Shown: positions 24,401 through 34,622 of the stretch, in pieces | Layout of the letters: each line of letters starts with the position of its first letter | Position numbering within the stretch: position 1 is the stretch's first letter | Source of the DNA: Liolophura sinensis | Lineage: Eukaryota; Mollusca; Polyplacophora; Chitonida; Chitonidae | Direction: 5' to 3' | DNA: 55,439 bases | Assembly (NCBI RefSeq): GCF_032854445.1 | Contig: NW_027018217.1 | Coordinates: 1-55,439 of the forward strand | Position numbers and translations under genes: made by a program | The notes under the pieces: model-generated | Told to the model about the DNA's origin: nothing | Seen by the model: only the letters and a program-made list of their open reading frames with translations | The model's database searches: none

Positions 24401-25735
24401 TGGGCACGTGACTATGACATCAATGATCATTCAATTGTCGCTACAGCCAAAAGTATTGGTCGGAGAGCAACGCGGTTTGCACCATTCGATTTCTCGTCAC
24501 AAAATACGTCGGATTAGCCTCTTACCAGCAGCACTGGCACAGTTTTTCCACTTTTGCATTTTTGCCTGGTCTTTTTGTTAATTTGAAATCGGATACAATC
24601 GACTATGTACAATCGCGACTGGTCATTACTATATTCAACTTTTGACTATAAGTTATGTGCCCTTCTGTAGCCCAGAAGACGTCAAATCTTTGGGTTAAGC
24701 CCATTAAACTCACCCAGCAATTGTTTTACTTTTAAGTCCAAGACAATCTCAATGTCTTTATCTACGTGTAGAAAAACCACACCATTCCTACATAAAAAAC
24801 ACAATGTACTAGATACAGTCTGCTGTAAAAAGTACAACTGATCACTGAACCACATCTATAAGGTTCTAATAGATGCGGAATTGGGCCAGGCATCGGCAGC
24901 TGTTAAAAAATTGCATATTTCCCTGGTTTCCATGGAGTAAGAGCCGATGCTGGGCACGTGACTATGACATCAATGATCATTCAATTGTCGCTACAGCCAA
25001 AAGTATTGGTCGGAGAGCAACGCGGTTTGCACCATTCGATTTCTCGTCACAAAATACGTCGGATTAGCCTCTTACCAGCAGCACTGGAACAGTTTTTCCA
25101 CTTTTGCATTTTTGCCTGGTCTTTTTGTTAATTGAAATCGGATACACTGTACTATGCACAATCGCGACTGGTCGTTACTATATTCAACTTTTAACTATAC
25201 GTTATGTGCCCTTCGGTAGCCCAGAAGACGTCAAATCTTTGGGCTAAGCCCATTTAACTCATCCAGCAATTGTCTTACTTTTAAATCCAAGACAATGTCA
25301 ATGTCTTTATCTACGTGTAGAAAAACCACACCATTCGTACATAAAAAACACAATGTACTAGATACAGTCTGCTGTAAAAAGTACAACTGATCACTGAACC
25401 ACATCTATAAGGTTCTAAAAGATGTGGAAATGGCCCAGGCATCGGCAGCTGTTTAAAAAATTGCAAATTTCCCTGGTTTCCATGGAGTAAGAGCCGTTGC
25501 TGGGCACGTGACTATGACATCAATGATCATTCAATTGTCGCTACAGCCAAAAGTATTGGTCGGAGAGCAACGCGGTTTGCACCATTCGATTTCTCGTCAC
25601 AAAATACGTCGGATTAGCCTCTTACCAGCAGCACTGGAACAGTTTTTCCACTTTTGCATTTTTGCCTGGTCTTTTTGTTAATTTGAAATCGGATACAATC
25701 TACTATGTACAATCGCGACTGGTCATTACTATATT
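20354..25735 (+). repeat. Tetramer duplicated at a shift of 3.18 kb
   Basis: Monomers at 20354, 20904, 21455 and 22005 correspond to 23535, 24085, 24636 and 25185, a shift of 3180-3181 bp. Diagnostics in order: ACATCAGTAAGG with AAAGAACAAC; GACGCACATC with GGAAATGGCCC; GGGTTAAGCCCATTAAAC; and TTTTAAATCCAAGAC. The intervening unit consists of the 22555 monomer and the deleted 23106 monomer. Copies differ at single sites such as ATCGGGACTG (24062), ACTGGCACAG (24534) and ATTCCTACATA (24785). Confidence 0.75.
23106..23534 (+). repeat. 429-bp monomer with a 122-bp deletion (type D1)
   Basis: The sequence jumps from GTTATGTGCC to ATTCGTACAT at about 23131. This removes about 122 bp that include the stem-loop, the 13-bp palindrome and the AAGACAATCTC region. 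The junction shares CC with both parents, a 2-bp microhomology. The same junction occurs at 25736 and 27154, so one event was later copied. Confidence 0.9.
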
Positions 25736-26164
25736 CAACTTTTGACTGTAAGTTATGTGCCATTCGTACATAAAAAACACAATGTACTAGATACAGTCTG
25801 CTGTAAAAAGTACAACTGATCACTGAACCACATCTATAAGGTTCTAATAGATGCGGAATTGGGCCAGGCATCGGCAGCTGTTTAAAAAATTGCAAATTTC
25901 CCTGGTTTCCATGGAGTAAGAGCCGTTGCTGGGCACGTGACTATGACATCAATGATCATTCAATTGTCGCTACAGCCAAAAGTATTGGTCGGAGAGCAAC
26001 GCGGTTTGCACCATTCGATTTCTCGTGACAAAATACGTCGGATTAGCTTTTTACCAGCAGCAGTGGAACAGTTTTTCCACTTTTGCATTTTTGCCTGGTC
26101 TTTTTGTTAATTTGAAATCGGATACAATCTACTATTTACAATCGCGACTGGTTATTACTATATT
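25736..26164 (+). repeat. Second D1 deleted monomer
   Basis: The junction near 25761 is the same as in the 23106 copy. It also shares AGCTTTTTACC near 26045 and GGTTATTAC near 26151 with that copy. It differs in CAGTGGAAC near 26062. A 2630-bp shift links 22555-23534 to 25185-26164. This monomer is the first member of a 1.4-kb trimer. Confidence 0.9.
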
Positions 26165-26602
26165 CAACTTTTGACTGTAAGTTATGTGCCCTTCTGTAGC
26201 CCAGAAGACGTCAAATCTTTGGGCTAAGCCCATTTAACCCACCCAGCAATTGTCTTACTTCTAAGTCCAAGACAATCTCAATGTCTTTATCTACGTGTAG
26301 AAAAACCACACCATTTGTACATAAAAAACACAATGTACTAGATACAGTCTGCTGTAAAAAGTACAACTGATCACTGAACCACATCAATAAGGTTCTAAAA
26401 GATGCGGAATTGGCCCAGGCATCGGCAGCTGTTTAAAAAATTGCAAATTTCACTGGTTTCCATGGAGTAAGAGCCGTTGCTGGGCACGTGACTATGACAT
26501 CAATGAACAGTTTTTCCACTTTTGCATTTTTGTTTGGTCTTTTTGTTAATTGAAATCGGATACACTGTACTATGCACAATCGCGACTGGTCGTTACTATA
26601 TT
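26165..26602 (+). repeat. 438-bp monomer with a 112-bp deletion (type D2)
   Basis: The sequence jumps from CATCAATGA to ACAGTTTTTCC at about 26505. It loses about 112 bp, including the 3' half of the AATGATCATT palindrome and the CGTCGGATTAGCC region. GA is shared by both parent ends, a 2-bp microhomology. It keeps the CACGTGAC box. It directly follows a D1 monomer, and both recur together at 27154-28020. Confidence 0.9.
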
Positions 26603-27153
26603 CAACTTTTAACTATACGTTATGTGCCCTTCGGTAGCCCAGAAGACGTCAAATCTTTGGGCTAAGCCCATTTAACTCATCCAGCAATTGTCTTACTTTT
26701 AAGTGCAAGACAATCTCAATGTCTTTATCTACGTGTAGAAAAACCACACCATTCGTACATAAAAAACACAATGTACTAGATACAGTCTGCTGTAAAAAGT
26801 ACAACTGATCACTGACGCACATCAATAAGGTTCTAAAAGATGTAGAAATGGCCCAGGCATCGGCAGCTGTTTAAAAAATTGCAAATTTCCCTGGTTTCCA
26901 TGGAGTAAGAGCCGTTGCTGGGCACGTGACTATGACATCAATGATCATTCAATTGTCGCTACAGCCAAAAGTATTGGTCGGAGAGCAACGCGGTTTGCAC
27001 CATTCGATTTCTCGTGACAAAATACGTCGGATTAGCCTCTTACCAGCAGCACTGGAACAGTTTTTCCACTTTTGCATTTTTGCCTGGTCTTTTTGTTAAT
27101 TTGAAATCGGATACAATCTACTATGTACAATCGCGACTGGTCATTACTATATT

Positions 27154-27582
27154 CAACTTTTGACTGTAAGTTATGTGCCATTCGTACATAAAAAACACAA
27201 TGTACTAGATACAGTCTGCTGTAAAAAGTACAACTGATCACTGAACCACATCTATAAGGTTCTAATAGATGCGGAATTGGGCCAGGCATCGGCAGCTGTT
27301 TAAAAAATTGCAAATTTCCCTGGTTTCCATGGAGTAAGAGCCGTTGCTGGGCACGTGAGTATGACATCAATGATCATTCAATTGTCGCTACAGCCAAAAG
27401 TATTGGTCGGAGAGCAACGCGGTTTGCACCATTCGATTTCTCGTCACAAAATACGTCGGATTAGCCTCTTACAAGCAGCACTGGAACAGTTTTTCCACTT
27501 TTGCATTTTTGCCTGGTCTTTTTGTTAATTTGAAATCGGATACAATCTACTATTTACAATCGCGACTGGTTATTACTATATT
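27154..27582 (+). repeat. Third D1 deleted monomer
   Basis: The D1 junction lies near 27179. It differs from the other D1 copies in CACGTGAGTATG near 27358, AGCCTCTTACAAG near 27466 and CTCGTCAC near 27441. It keeps GGTTATTAC in its tail. Confidence 0.9.
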
Positions 27583-28020
27583 CAACTTTTGACTGTAAGT
27601 TATGTGCCCTTCTGTAGCCCAGAAGACGTCAAATCTTTGGGCTAAGCCCATTTAACTCACCCAGCAATTGTCTTACTTCTAAGTCCAAGACAATCTCAAT
27701 GTCTTTATCTACGTGTAGAAAAACCACACCATTTGTACATAAAAAACACAATGTACTAGATACAGTCTGCTGTAAAAAGTACAACTGATCACTGAACCAC
27801 ATCAATAAGGTTCTAAAAGATGCGGAATTGGCCCAGGCATCGGCAGCTGTTTAAAAAATTGCAAATTTCACTGGTTTCCATGGTGTAAGAGCCGTTGCTG
27901 GGCACGTGACTATGACATCAATGAACAGTTTTTCCACTTTTGCATTTTTGCCTGGTCTTTTTGTTAATTGAAATCGGATACACTGTACTATGCACAATCG
28001 CGACTGGTCGTTACTATATT
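27583..28020 (+). repeat. Second D2 deleted monomer
   Basis: The D2 junction near 27924 is the same as at 26505. It differs from the first D2 copy in CCATGGTGTAAG near 27881, TTAACTCACC against TTAACCCACC, and TTTGCCTGG against TTTGTTTGG. These show that the two trimers have diverged or been patched since duplication. Confidence 0.9.
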
Positions 28021-28570
28021 CAACTTTTAACTATACGTTATGTGCCCTTCGGTAGCCCAGAAGACGTCAAATCTTTGGGCTAAGCCCATTTAACTCATCC
28101 AGCAATTGTCTTACTTTTAAGTGCAAGACAATCTCAATGTCTTTATCTACGTGTAGAAAAACCACACCATTCGTACATAAAAAACACAATGTACTAGATA
28201 CAGTCTGCTGTAAAAAGTACAACTGATCACTGACGCACATCAATAAGGTTCTAAAAGATGTGGAAATGGCCCAGGCATCGGCAGCTGTTTAAAAAATTGC
28301 AAATTTCCCTGGTTTCCATGGAGTAAGAGCCGTTGCTGGGCACGTGACTATGACATCAATGATCATTCAATTGTCGCTACAGCCAAAAGTATTGGTCGGA
28401 GAGCAACGCGGTTTGCACCATTCGATTTCTCGTCACAAAATAGGTCGGATTAGCCTCTTACTAGCAGCACTGGAACAGCTTTTCCACATTTGCATTTTTG
28501 CCTGGTCTTTTTGTTAATTGAAATCGGATACACTGTACTATGCACAATCGCGACTGGTCGTTACTATATT

Positions 28571-30770
28571 CAACTTTTAACTATACGTTATGTGCCCTTT
28601 GGTAGCCCAGAAGACGTCAAATCTTTGGGCTAAGCCCATTTAACTCATCCAGCAATTGTCTTACTTTTAAGTCCAAGACAATCTCAATGTCTTTATCTAC
28701 GTGTAGAAAAACCACACCATTCGTACATAAAAAACACAATGTACTAGATACAGTCTGCTGTAAAAAGTACAACTGATCACTGAACCACATCAATAAGGTT
28801 CTAAAAGATGCGGAAATGGCCCAGGCATCGGCAGCTGTTTAAAAAATTGCAAATTTCCCTGGTTTCCATGGAGTAAGAGCCGTTGCTGGGCACGTGACTA
28901 TGACATCAATGATCATTCAATTGTCGCTACAGCCAAAAGTATTGGTCGGAGAGCAACGCGGTTTGCACCATTCGATTTCTCGTCACAAAATACGTCGGAT
29001 TAGCCTCTTACCAGCAGCACTGGAACAGTTTTTCCACTTTTGCATTTTGCCTGGTCTTTTTGTTAATTGAAATCGGATACACTGTACTATGCACAATCGC
29101 GACTGGTCGTTACTATATTCAACTTTTAACTATACGTTATGTGCCCTTCGGTATCCCAGAAGACGTCAAATCTTTGGGCTAAGCCCATTTAACTCATCCA
29201 GCAATTGTCTTACTTTTAAGTCCAAGACAATGTCAATGTCTTTATCTACGTGTAGAAAAACCACACCATTCGTACATAAAAAACACAATGTACTAGATAC
29301 AGTCTGCTGTAAAAAGTACAACTGATCACTGAACCACATCTATAAGGTTCTAATAGATGCGGAATTGGGCCAGGCATCGGCAGCTGTTTAAAAAATTGCA
29401 AATTTCCCTGGTTTCCATGGAGTAAGAGCCGTTGCTGGGCACGTGACTATGACATCAATGATCATTCAATTGTCGCTACAGCCAAAAGTATTGGTCGGAG
29501 AGCAACGCAGTTTGCACCATTCGATTTCTCGTGACAAAATACGTCGGATTAGCCTCTTACCAGCAGCACTGGAACAGTTTTTCCACTTTTGCATTTTTGC
29601 CTGGTCTTTTTGTTAATTTGAAATCGGATACAATCTACTATGTACAATCGCGACTGGTCATTACTATATTCAACTTTTGACTATAAGTTATGTGCCCTTC
29701 TGTAGCCGAGAAGACGTCAAATCTTTGGGCTAAGCCCATTTAACTCACCCAGCAATTGTCTTACTTTTAAGTCCAAGACAATCTCAATGTCTTTATCTAC
29801 GTGTAGAAAAACCACACCATTCGTACATAAAAAACACAATGTACTAGATACAGTCTGCTGTAAAAAGTACAACTGATCACTGAACCACATCTATAAGGTT
29901 CTAATAGATGCGGAATTGGGCCAGGCATCGGCAGCTGTTAAAAAATTGCATATTTCCCTGGTTTCCATGGAGTAAGAGCCGTTGCTGGGCACGTGACTAT
30001 GACATCAATGATCATTCAATTGTCGCTACAGCCAAAAGTATTGGTCGGAGAGCAACGCGGTTTGCACCATTCGATTTCTCGTCACAAAATACGTCGGATT
30101 AGCCTCTTACCAGCAGCACTGGAACAGTTTTTCCACTTTTGCATTTTTGCCTGGTCTTTTTGTTAATTGAAATCGGATACACTGTACTATGCACAATCGC
30201 GACTGGTCGTTACTATATTCAACTTTTAACTATACGTTATGTGCCCTTCGGTAGCCCAGAAGACGTCAAAGCTTTGGGCTAAGCCCATTTAACTCATCCA
30301 GCAATTGTCTTACTTTTAAGTCCAAGACAATGTCAATGTCTTTATCTACGTGTAGAAAAACCACACCATTCGTACATAAAAAACACAATGTACTAGATAC
30401 AGTCTGCTGTAAAAAGTACAACTGATCACTGAACCACATCTATAAGGTTCTAATAGATGCGGAATTGGGCCAGGCATCGGCAGCTGTTTAAAAAATTGCA
30501 AATTTCCCTGGTTTCCATGGAGTAAGAGCCGTTGCTGGGCACGTGACTATGACATCAATGATCATTCAATTGTCGCTACAGCCAAAAGTATTGGTCGGAG
30601 AGCAACGCGGTTTGCACCATTCGATTTCTCGTCACAAAATACGTCGGATTAGCCTCTTACCAGCAGCACTGGAACAGTTTTTCCACTTTTGCATTTTTGC
30701 CTGGTCTTTTTGTTAATTTGAAATCGGATACAATCTACTATGTACAATCGCGACTGGTCATTACTATATT
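28571..30770 (+). repeat. Monomers linking the trimers to the dimeric block
   Basis: Starts are 28571 (Y), 29120 (Y), 29671 (X) and 30220 (Y). With the class Y start at 28021 there are three Y monomers in a row, a local break in X-Y alternation. The pair 29671-30770 matches 30771-31871 at a shift of about 1100 bp, sharing CAAAGCTTTGGG in the second member. Small private changes include GCATTTTGCC near 29042, GGTATCCC near 29150 and GTAGCCGAG near 29702. I see no gene. Confidence 0.8.
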
Positions 30771-31319
30771 CAACTTTTGACTGTAAGTTATGTGCCCTTC
30801 TGTAGCCCAGAAGACGTCAAATCTTTGGGCTCAGCCCATTTAACTCACCCAGCAATTGTCTTACTTCTAAGTCCAAGACAATCTCAATGTCTTTATCTAC
30901 GTGTAGAAAAACCACACCATTCGTACATAAAAAACACAATGTACTAGATACAGTCTGCTGTAAAAAGTACAACTGATCACTGAACCACATCTATAAGGTT
31001 CTAATAGATGCGGAATTGGGCCAGGCATCGGCAGCTGTTAAAAAATTGCATATTTCCCTGGTTTCCATGGAGTAAGAGCCGTTGCTGGGCACGTGACTAT
31101 GACATCAATGATCATTCAATTGTCGCTACAGCCAAAAGTATTGGTCGGAGAGCAACGCGGTTTGCACCATTCGATTTCTCGTGACAAAATACGTCGGATT
31201 AGCCTCTTACCAGCAGCACTGGAACAGTTTTTCCACTTTTGCATTTTTGCCTGGTCTTTTTGTTAATTGAAATCGGATACACTGTACTATGCACAATCGC
31301 GACTGGTCGTTACTATATT
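30771..31319 (+). repeat. Representative class X monomer (GACT start)
   Basis: This monomer is entered by the class X junction haplotype. The preceding tail reads TTAATTTGAAATC, then ACAATCTACTATGTAC, then GGTCATTAC. The start reads CAACTTTTGACTGTAAG, followed by CTTCTGTAGCC and AACTCACCC. These markers travel together over about 150 bp that straddle my arbitrary phase point. Other class X starts include 9896, 12096, 15948, 17040, 18147, 19253, 20354, 21455, 22555 and 32973. Starts at 1100, 3298 and 6597 carry a mixed form: TATATG in place of TGTAAG, with a Y-like tail. Confidence 0.9.
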
Positions 31320-31871
31320 CAACTTTTAACTATACGTTATGTGCCCTTCGGTAGCCCAGAAGACGTCAAAGCTTTGGGCTAAGCCCATTTAACTCATCCA
31401 GCAATTGTCTTACTTTTAAGTCCAAGACAATGTCAATGTCTTTATCTACGTGTAGAAAAACCACACCATTCGTACATAAAAAACACAATGTACTAGATAC
31501 AGTCTGCTGTAAAAAGTACAACTGATCACTGAACCCCATCTATAAGGTTCTAATAGATGCGGAATTGGGCCAGGCATCGGCAGCTGTTTAAAAAATTGCA
31601 AATTTCCCTGGTTTCCATGGAGTAAGAGCCGTTGCTGGGCACGTGACTATGACATCAATGATCATTCAATTGTCGCTACAGCCAAAAGTATTGGTCGGAG
31701 AGCAACGCGGTTTGCACCATTCGATTTCTCGTGACAAAATACGTCGGATTAGCCTCTTACCAGCAGCACTGGAACAGTTTTTCCCACTTTTGCATTTTTG
31801 CCTGGTCTTTTTGTTAATTTGAAATCGGATACAATCTACTATGTACAATCGCGACTGGTCATTACTATATT
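31320..31871 (+). repeat. Representative class Y monomer (AACT start)
   Basis: This monomer is entered by the class Y junction haplotype. The preceding tail reads TTAATTGAAATC, then ACACTGTACTATGCAC, then GGTCGTTAC. The start reads CAACTTTTAACTATACG, followed by CTTCGGTAGCC and AACTCATCC. This copy also carries the private variant CAAAGCTTTGGG, shared with the monomers at 30220 and 33522. It is one base long because of an extra C near 31780. Together with 30771-31319 it forms one X-Y dimer of about 1.1 kb. Confidence 0.9.
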
Positions 31872-34622
31872 CAACTTTTGACTGTAAGTTATGTGCCCTT
31901 CTGTAGCCCAGAAGACGTCAAATCTTTGGGCTAAGCCCATTTAACTCACCCAGCAATTGTCTTACTTCTAAGTCCAAGACAATCTCAATGTCTTTATCTA
32001 CGTGTAGAAAAACCACACCATTTGTACATAAAAAACACAATGTACTAGATACAGTCTGCTGTAAAAAGTACAACTGATCACTGAACCACATCAATAAGGT
32101 TCTAAAAGATGCGGAATTGGCCCAGGCATCGGCAGCTGTTTAAAAAATTGCAAATTTCACTGGTTTCCATGGAGTAAGAGCCGTTGCTGGGCACGTGACT
32201 ATGACATCAATGATCATTCAATTGTCGCTACAGCCAAAAGTATTGGTCGGAGAGCAACGCGGTTTGCACCATTCGATTTCTCGTCACAAAATACGTCGGA
32301 TTAGCCTCTTACCAGCAGCACTGGAACAGTTTTTCCACTTTTGCATTTTTGCCTGGTCTTTTTGTTAATTGAAATCGGATACACTGTACTATGCACAATC
32401 GCGACTGGTCGTTACTATATTCAACTTTTAACTATACGTTATGTGCCCTTCGGTAGCCCAGAAGACGTCAAATCTTTGGGCTAAGCCCATTTAACTCATC
32501 CAGCAATTGTCTTACTTTTAAGTCCAAGACAATGTCAATGTCTTTATCTACGTGTAGAAAAACCACACCATTCGTACATAAAAAACACAATGTACTAGAT
32601 ACAGTCTGCTGTAAAAAGTACAACTGATCACTGACGCACATCAATAAGGTTCTAAAAGATGCGGAAATGGCCCAGGCATCGGCAGCTGTTTAAAAAATTG
32701 CAAATTTCCCTGGTTTCCATGGAGTAAGAGCCGTTGCTGGGCACGTGACTATGACATCAATGATCATTCAATTGTCGCTACAGCCAAAAGTATTGGTCGG
32801 AGAGCAACGCGGTTTGCACCATTCGATTTCTCGTCACAAAATACGTCGGATTAGCCTCTTACCAGCAGCACTGGAACAGTTTTTCCACTTTTGCATTTTT
32901 GCCTGGTCTTTTTGTTAATTTGAAATCGGATACAATCTACTATGTACAATCGCGACTGGTCATTACTATATTCAACTTTTGACTGTAAGTTATGTGCCCT
33001 TCTGTAGCCCAGAAGACGTCAAATCTTTGGGCTCAGCCCATTTAACTCACCCAGCAATTGTCTTACTTCTAAGTCCAAGACAATCTCAATGTCTTTATCT
33101 ACGTGTAGAAAAACCACACCATTCGTACATAAAAAACACAATGTACTAGATACAGTCTGCTGTAAAAAGTACAACTGATCACTGAACCACATCTATAAGG
33201 TTCTAATAGATGCGGAATTGGGCCAGGCATCGGCAGCTGTTAAAAAATTGCATATTTCCCTGGTTTCCATGGAGTAAGAGCCGTTGCTGGGCACGTGACT
33301 ATGACATCAATGATCATTCAATTGTCGCTACAGCCAAAAGTATTGGTCGGAGAGCAACGCGGTTTGCACCATTCGATTTCTCGTGACAAAATACGTCGGA
33401 TTAGCCTCTTACCAGCAGCACTGGAACAGTTTTTCCACTTTTGCATTTTTGCCTGGTCTTTTTGTTAATTGAAATCGGATACACTGTACTATGCACAATC
33501 GCGACTGGTCGTTACTATATTCAACTTTTAACTATACGTTATGTGCCCTTCGGTAGCCCAGAAGACGTCAAAGCTTTGGGCTAAGCCCATTTAACTCATC
33601 CAGCAATTGTCTTACTTTTAAGTCCAAGACAATGTCAATGTCTTTATCTACGTGTAGAAAAACCACACCATTCGTACATAAAAAACACAATGTACTAGAT
33701 ACAGTCTGCTGTAAAAAGTACAACTGATCACTGAACCCCATCTATAAGGTTCTAATAGATGCGGAATTGGGCCAGGCATCGGCAGCTGTTTAAAAAATTG
33801 CAAATTTCCCTGGTTTCCATGGAGTAAGAGCCGTTGCTGGGCACGTGACTATGACATCAATGATCATTCAATTGTCGCTACAGCCAAAAGTATTGGTCGG
33901 AGAGCAACGCGGTTTGCACCATTCGATTTCTCGTGACAAAATACGTCGGATTAGCCTCTTACCAGCAGCACTGGAACAGTTTTTCCACTTTTGCATTTTT
34001 GCCTGGTCTTTTTGTTAATTTGAAATCGGATACAATCTACTATGTACAATCGCGACTGGTCATTACTATATTCAACTTTTGACTGTAAGTTATGTGCCCT
34101 TCTGTAGCCCAGAAGACGTCAAATCTTTGGGCTAAGCCCATTTAACTCACCCAGCAATTGTCTTACTTCTAAGTCCAAGACAATCTCAATGTCTTTATCT
34201 ACGTGTAGAAAAACCACACCATTTGTACATAAAAAACACAATGTACTAGATACAGTCTGCTGTAAAAAGTACAACTGATCACTGAACCACATCAATAAGG
34301 TTCTAAAAGATGCGGAATTGGCCCAGGCATCGGCAGCTGTTTAAAAAATTGCAAATTTCACTGGTTTCCATGGAGTAAGAGCCGTTGCTGGGCACGTGAC
34401 TATGACATCAATGATCATTCAATTGTCGCTACAGCCAAAAGTATTGGTCGGAGAGCAACGCGGTTTGCACCATTCGATTTCTCGTCACAAAATACGTCGG
34501 ATTAGCCTCTTACCAGCAGCACTGGAACAGTTTTTCCACTTTTGCATTTTTGCCTGGTCTTTTTGTTAATTGAAATCGGATACACTGTACTATGCACAAT
34601 CGCGACTGGTCGTTACTATATT

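Larger units (their letters stand above)
25736..28570 (+). repeat. Two tandem copies of a 1.4-kb trimer built on deleted monomers
   Basis: The unit is a D1 monomer (429 bp), a D2 monomer (438 bp) and a full class Y monomer (550-551 bp). Copies are 25736-27153 and 27154-28570, a shift of 1417-1418 bp. The full monomers share AAGTGCAAGAC and GACGCACATC, and have GATGTAGAAATGG or GATGTGGAAATGG. The second also has TAGGTCGG, TACTAGCAG and CAGCTTTTCCACATTTGC near 28440-28495. Confidence 0.9.

Noticed and set aside
30778-30790. GTAAGT splice-donor match in class X starts (GACTGTAAGTTATG)
   Set aside because: No exon, acceptor or reading frame accompanies it, and class Y copies lack it.
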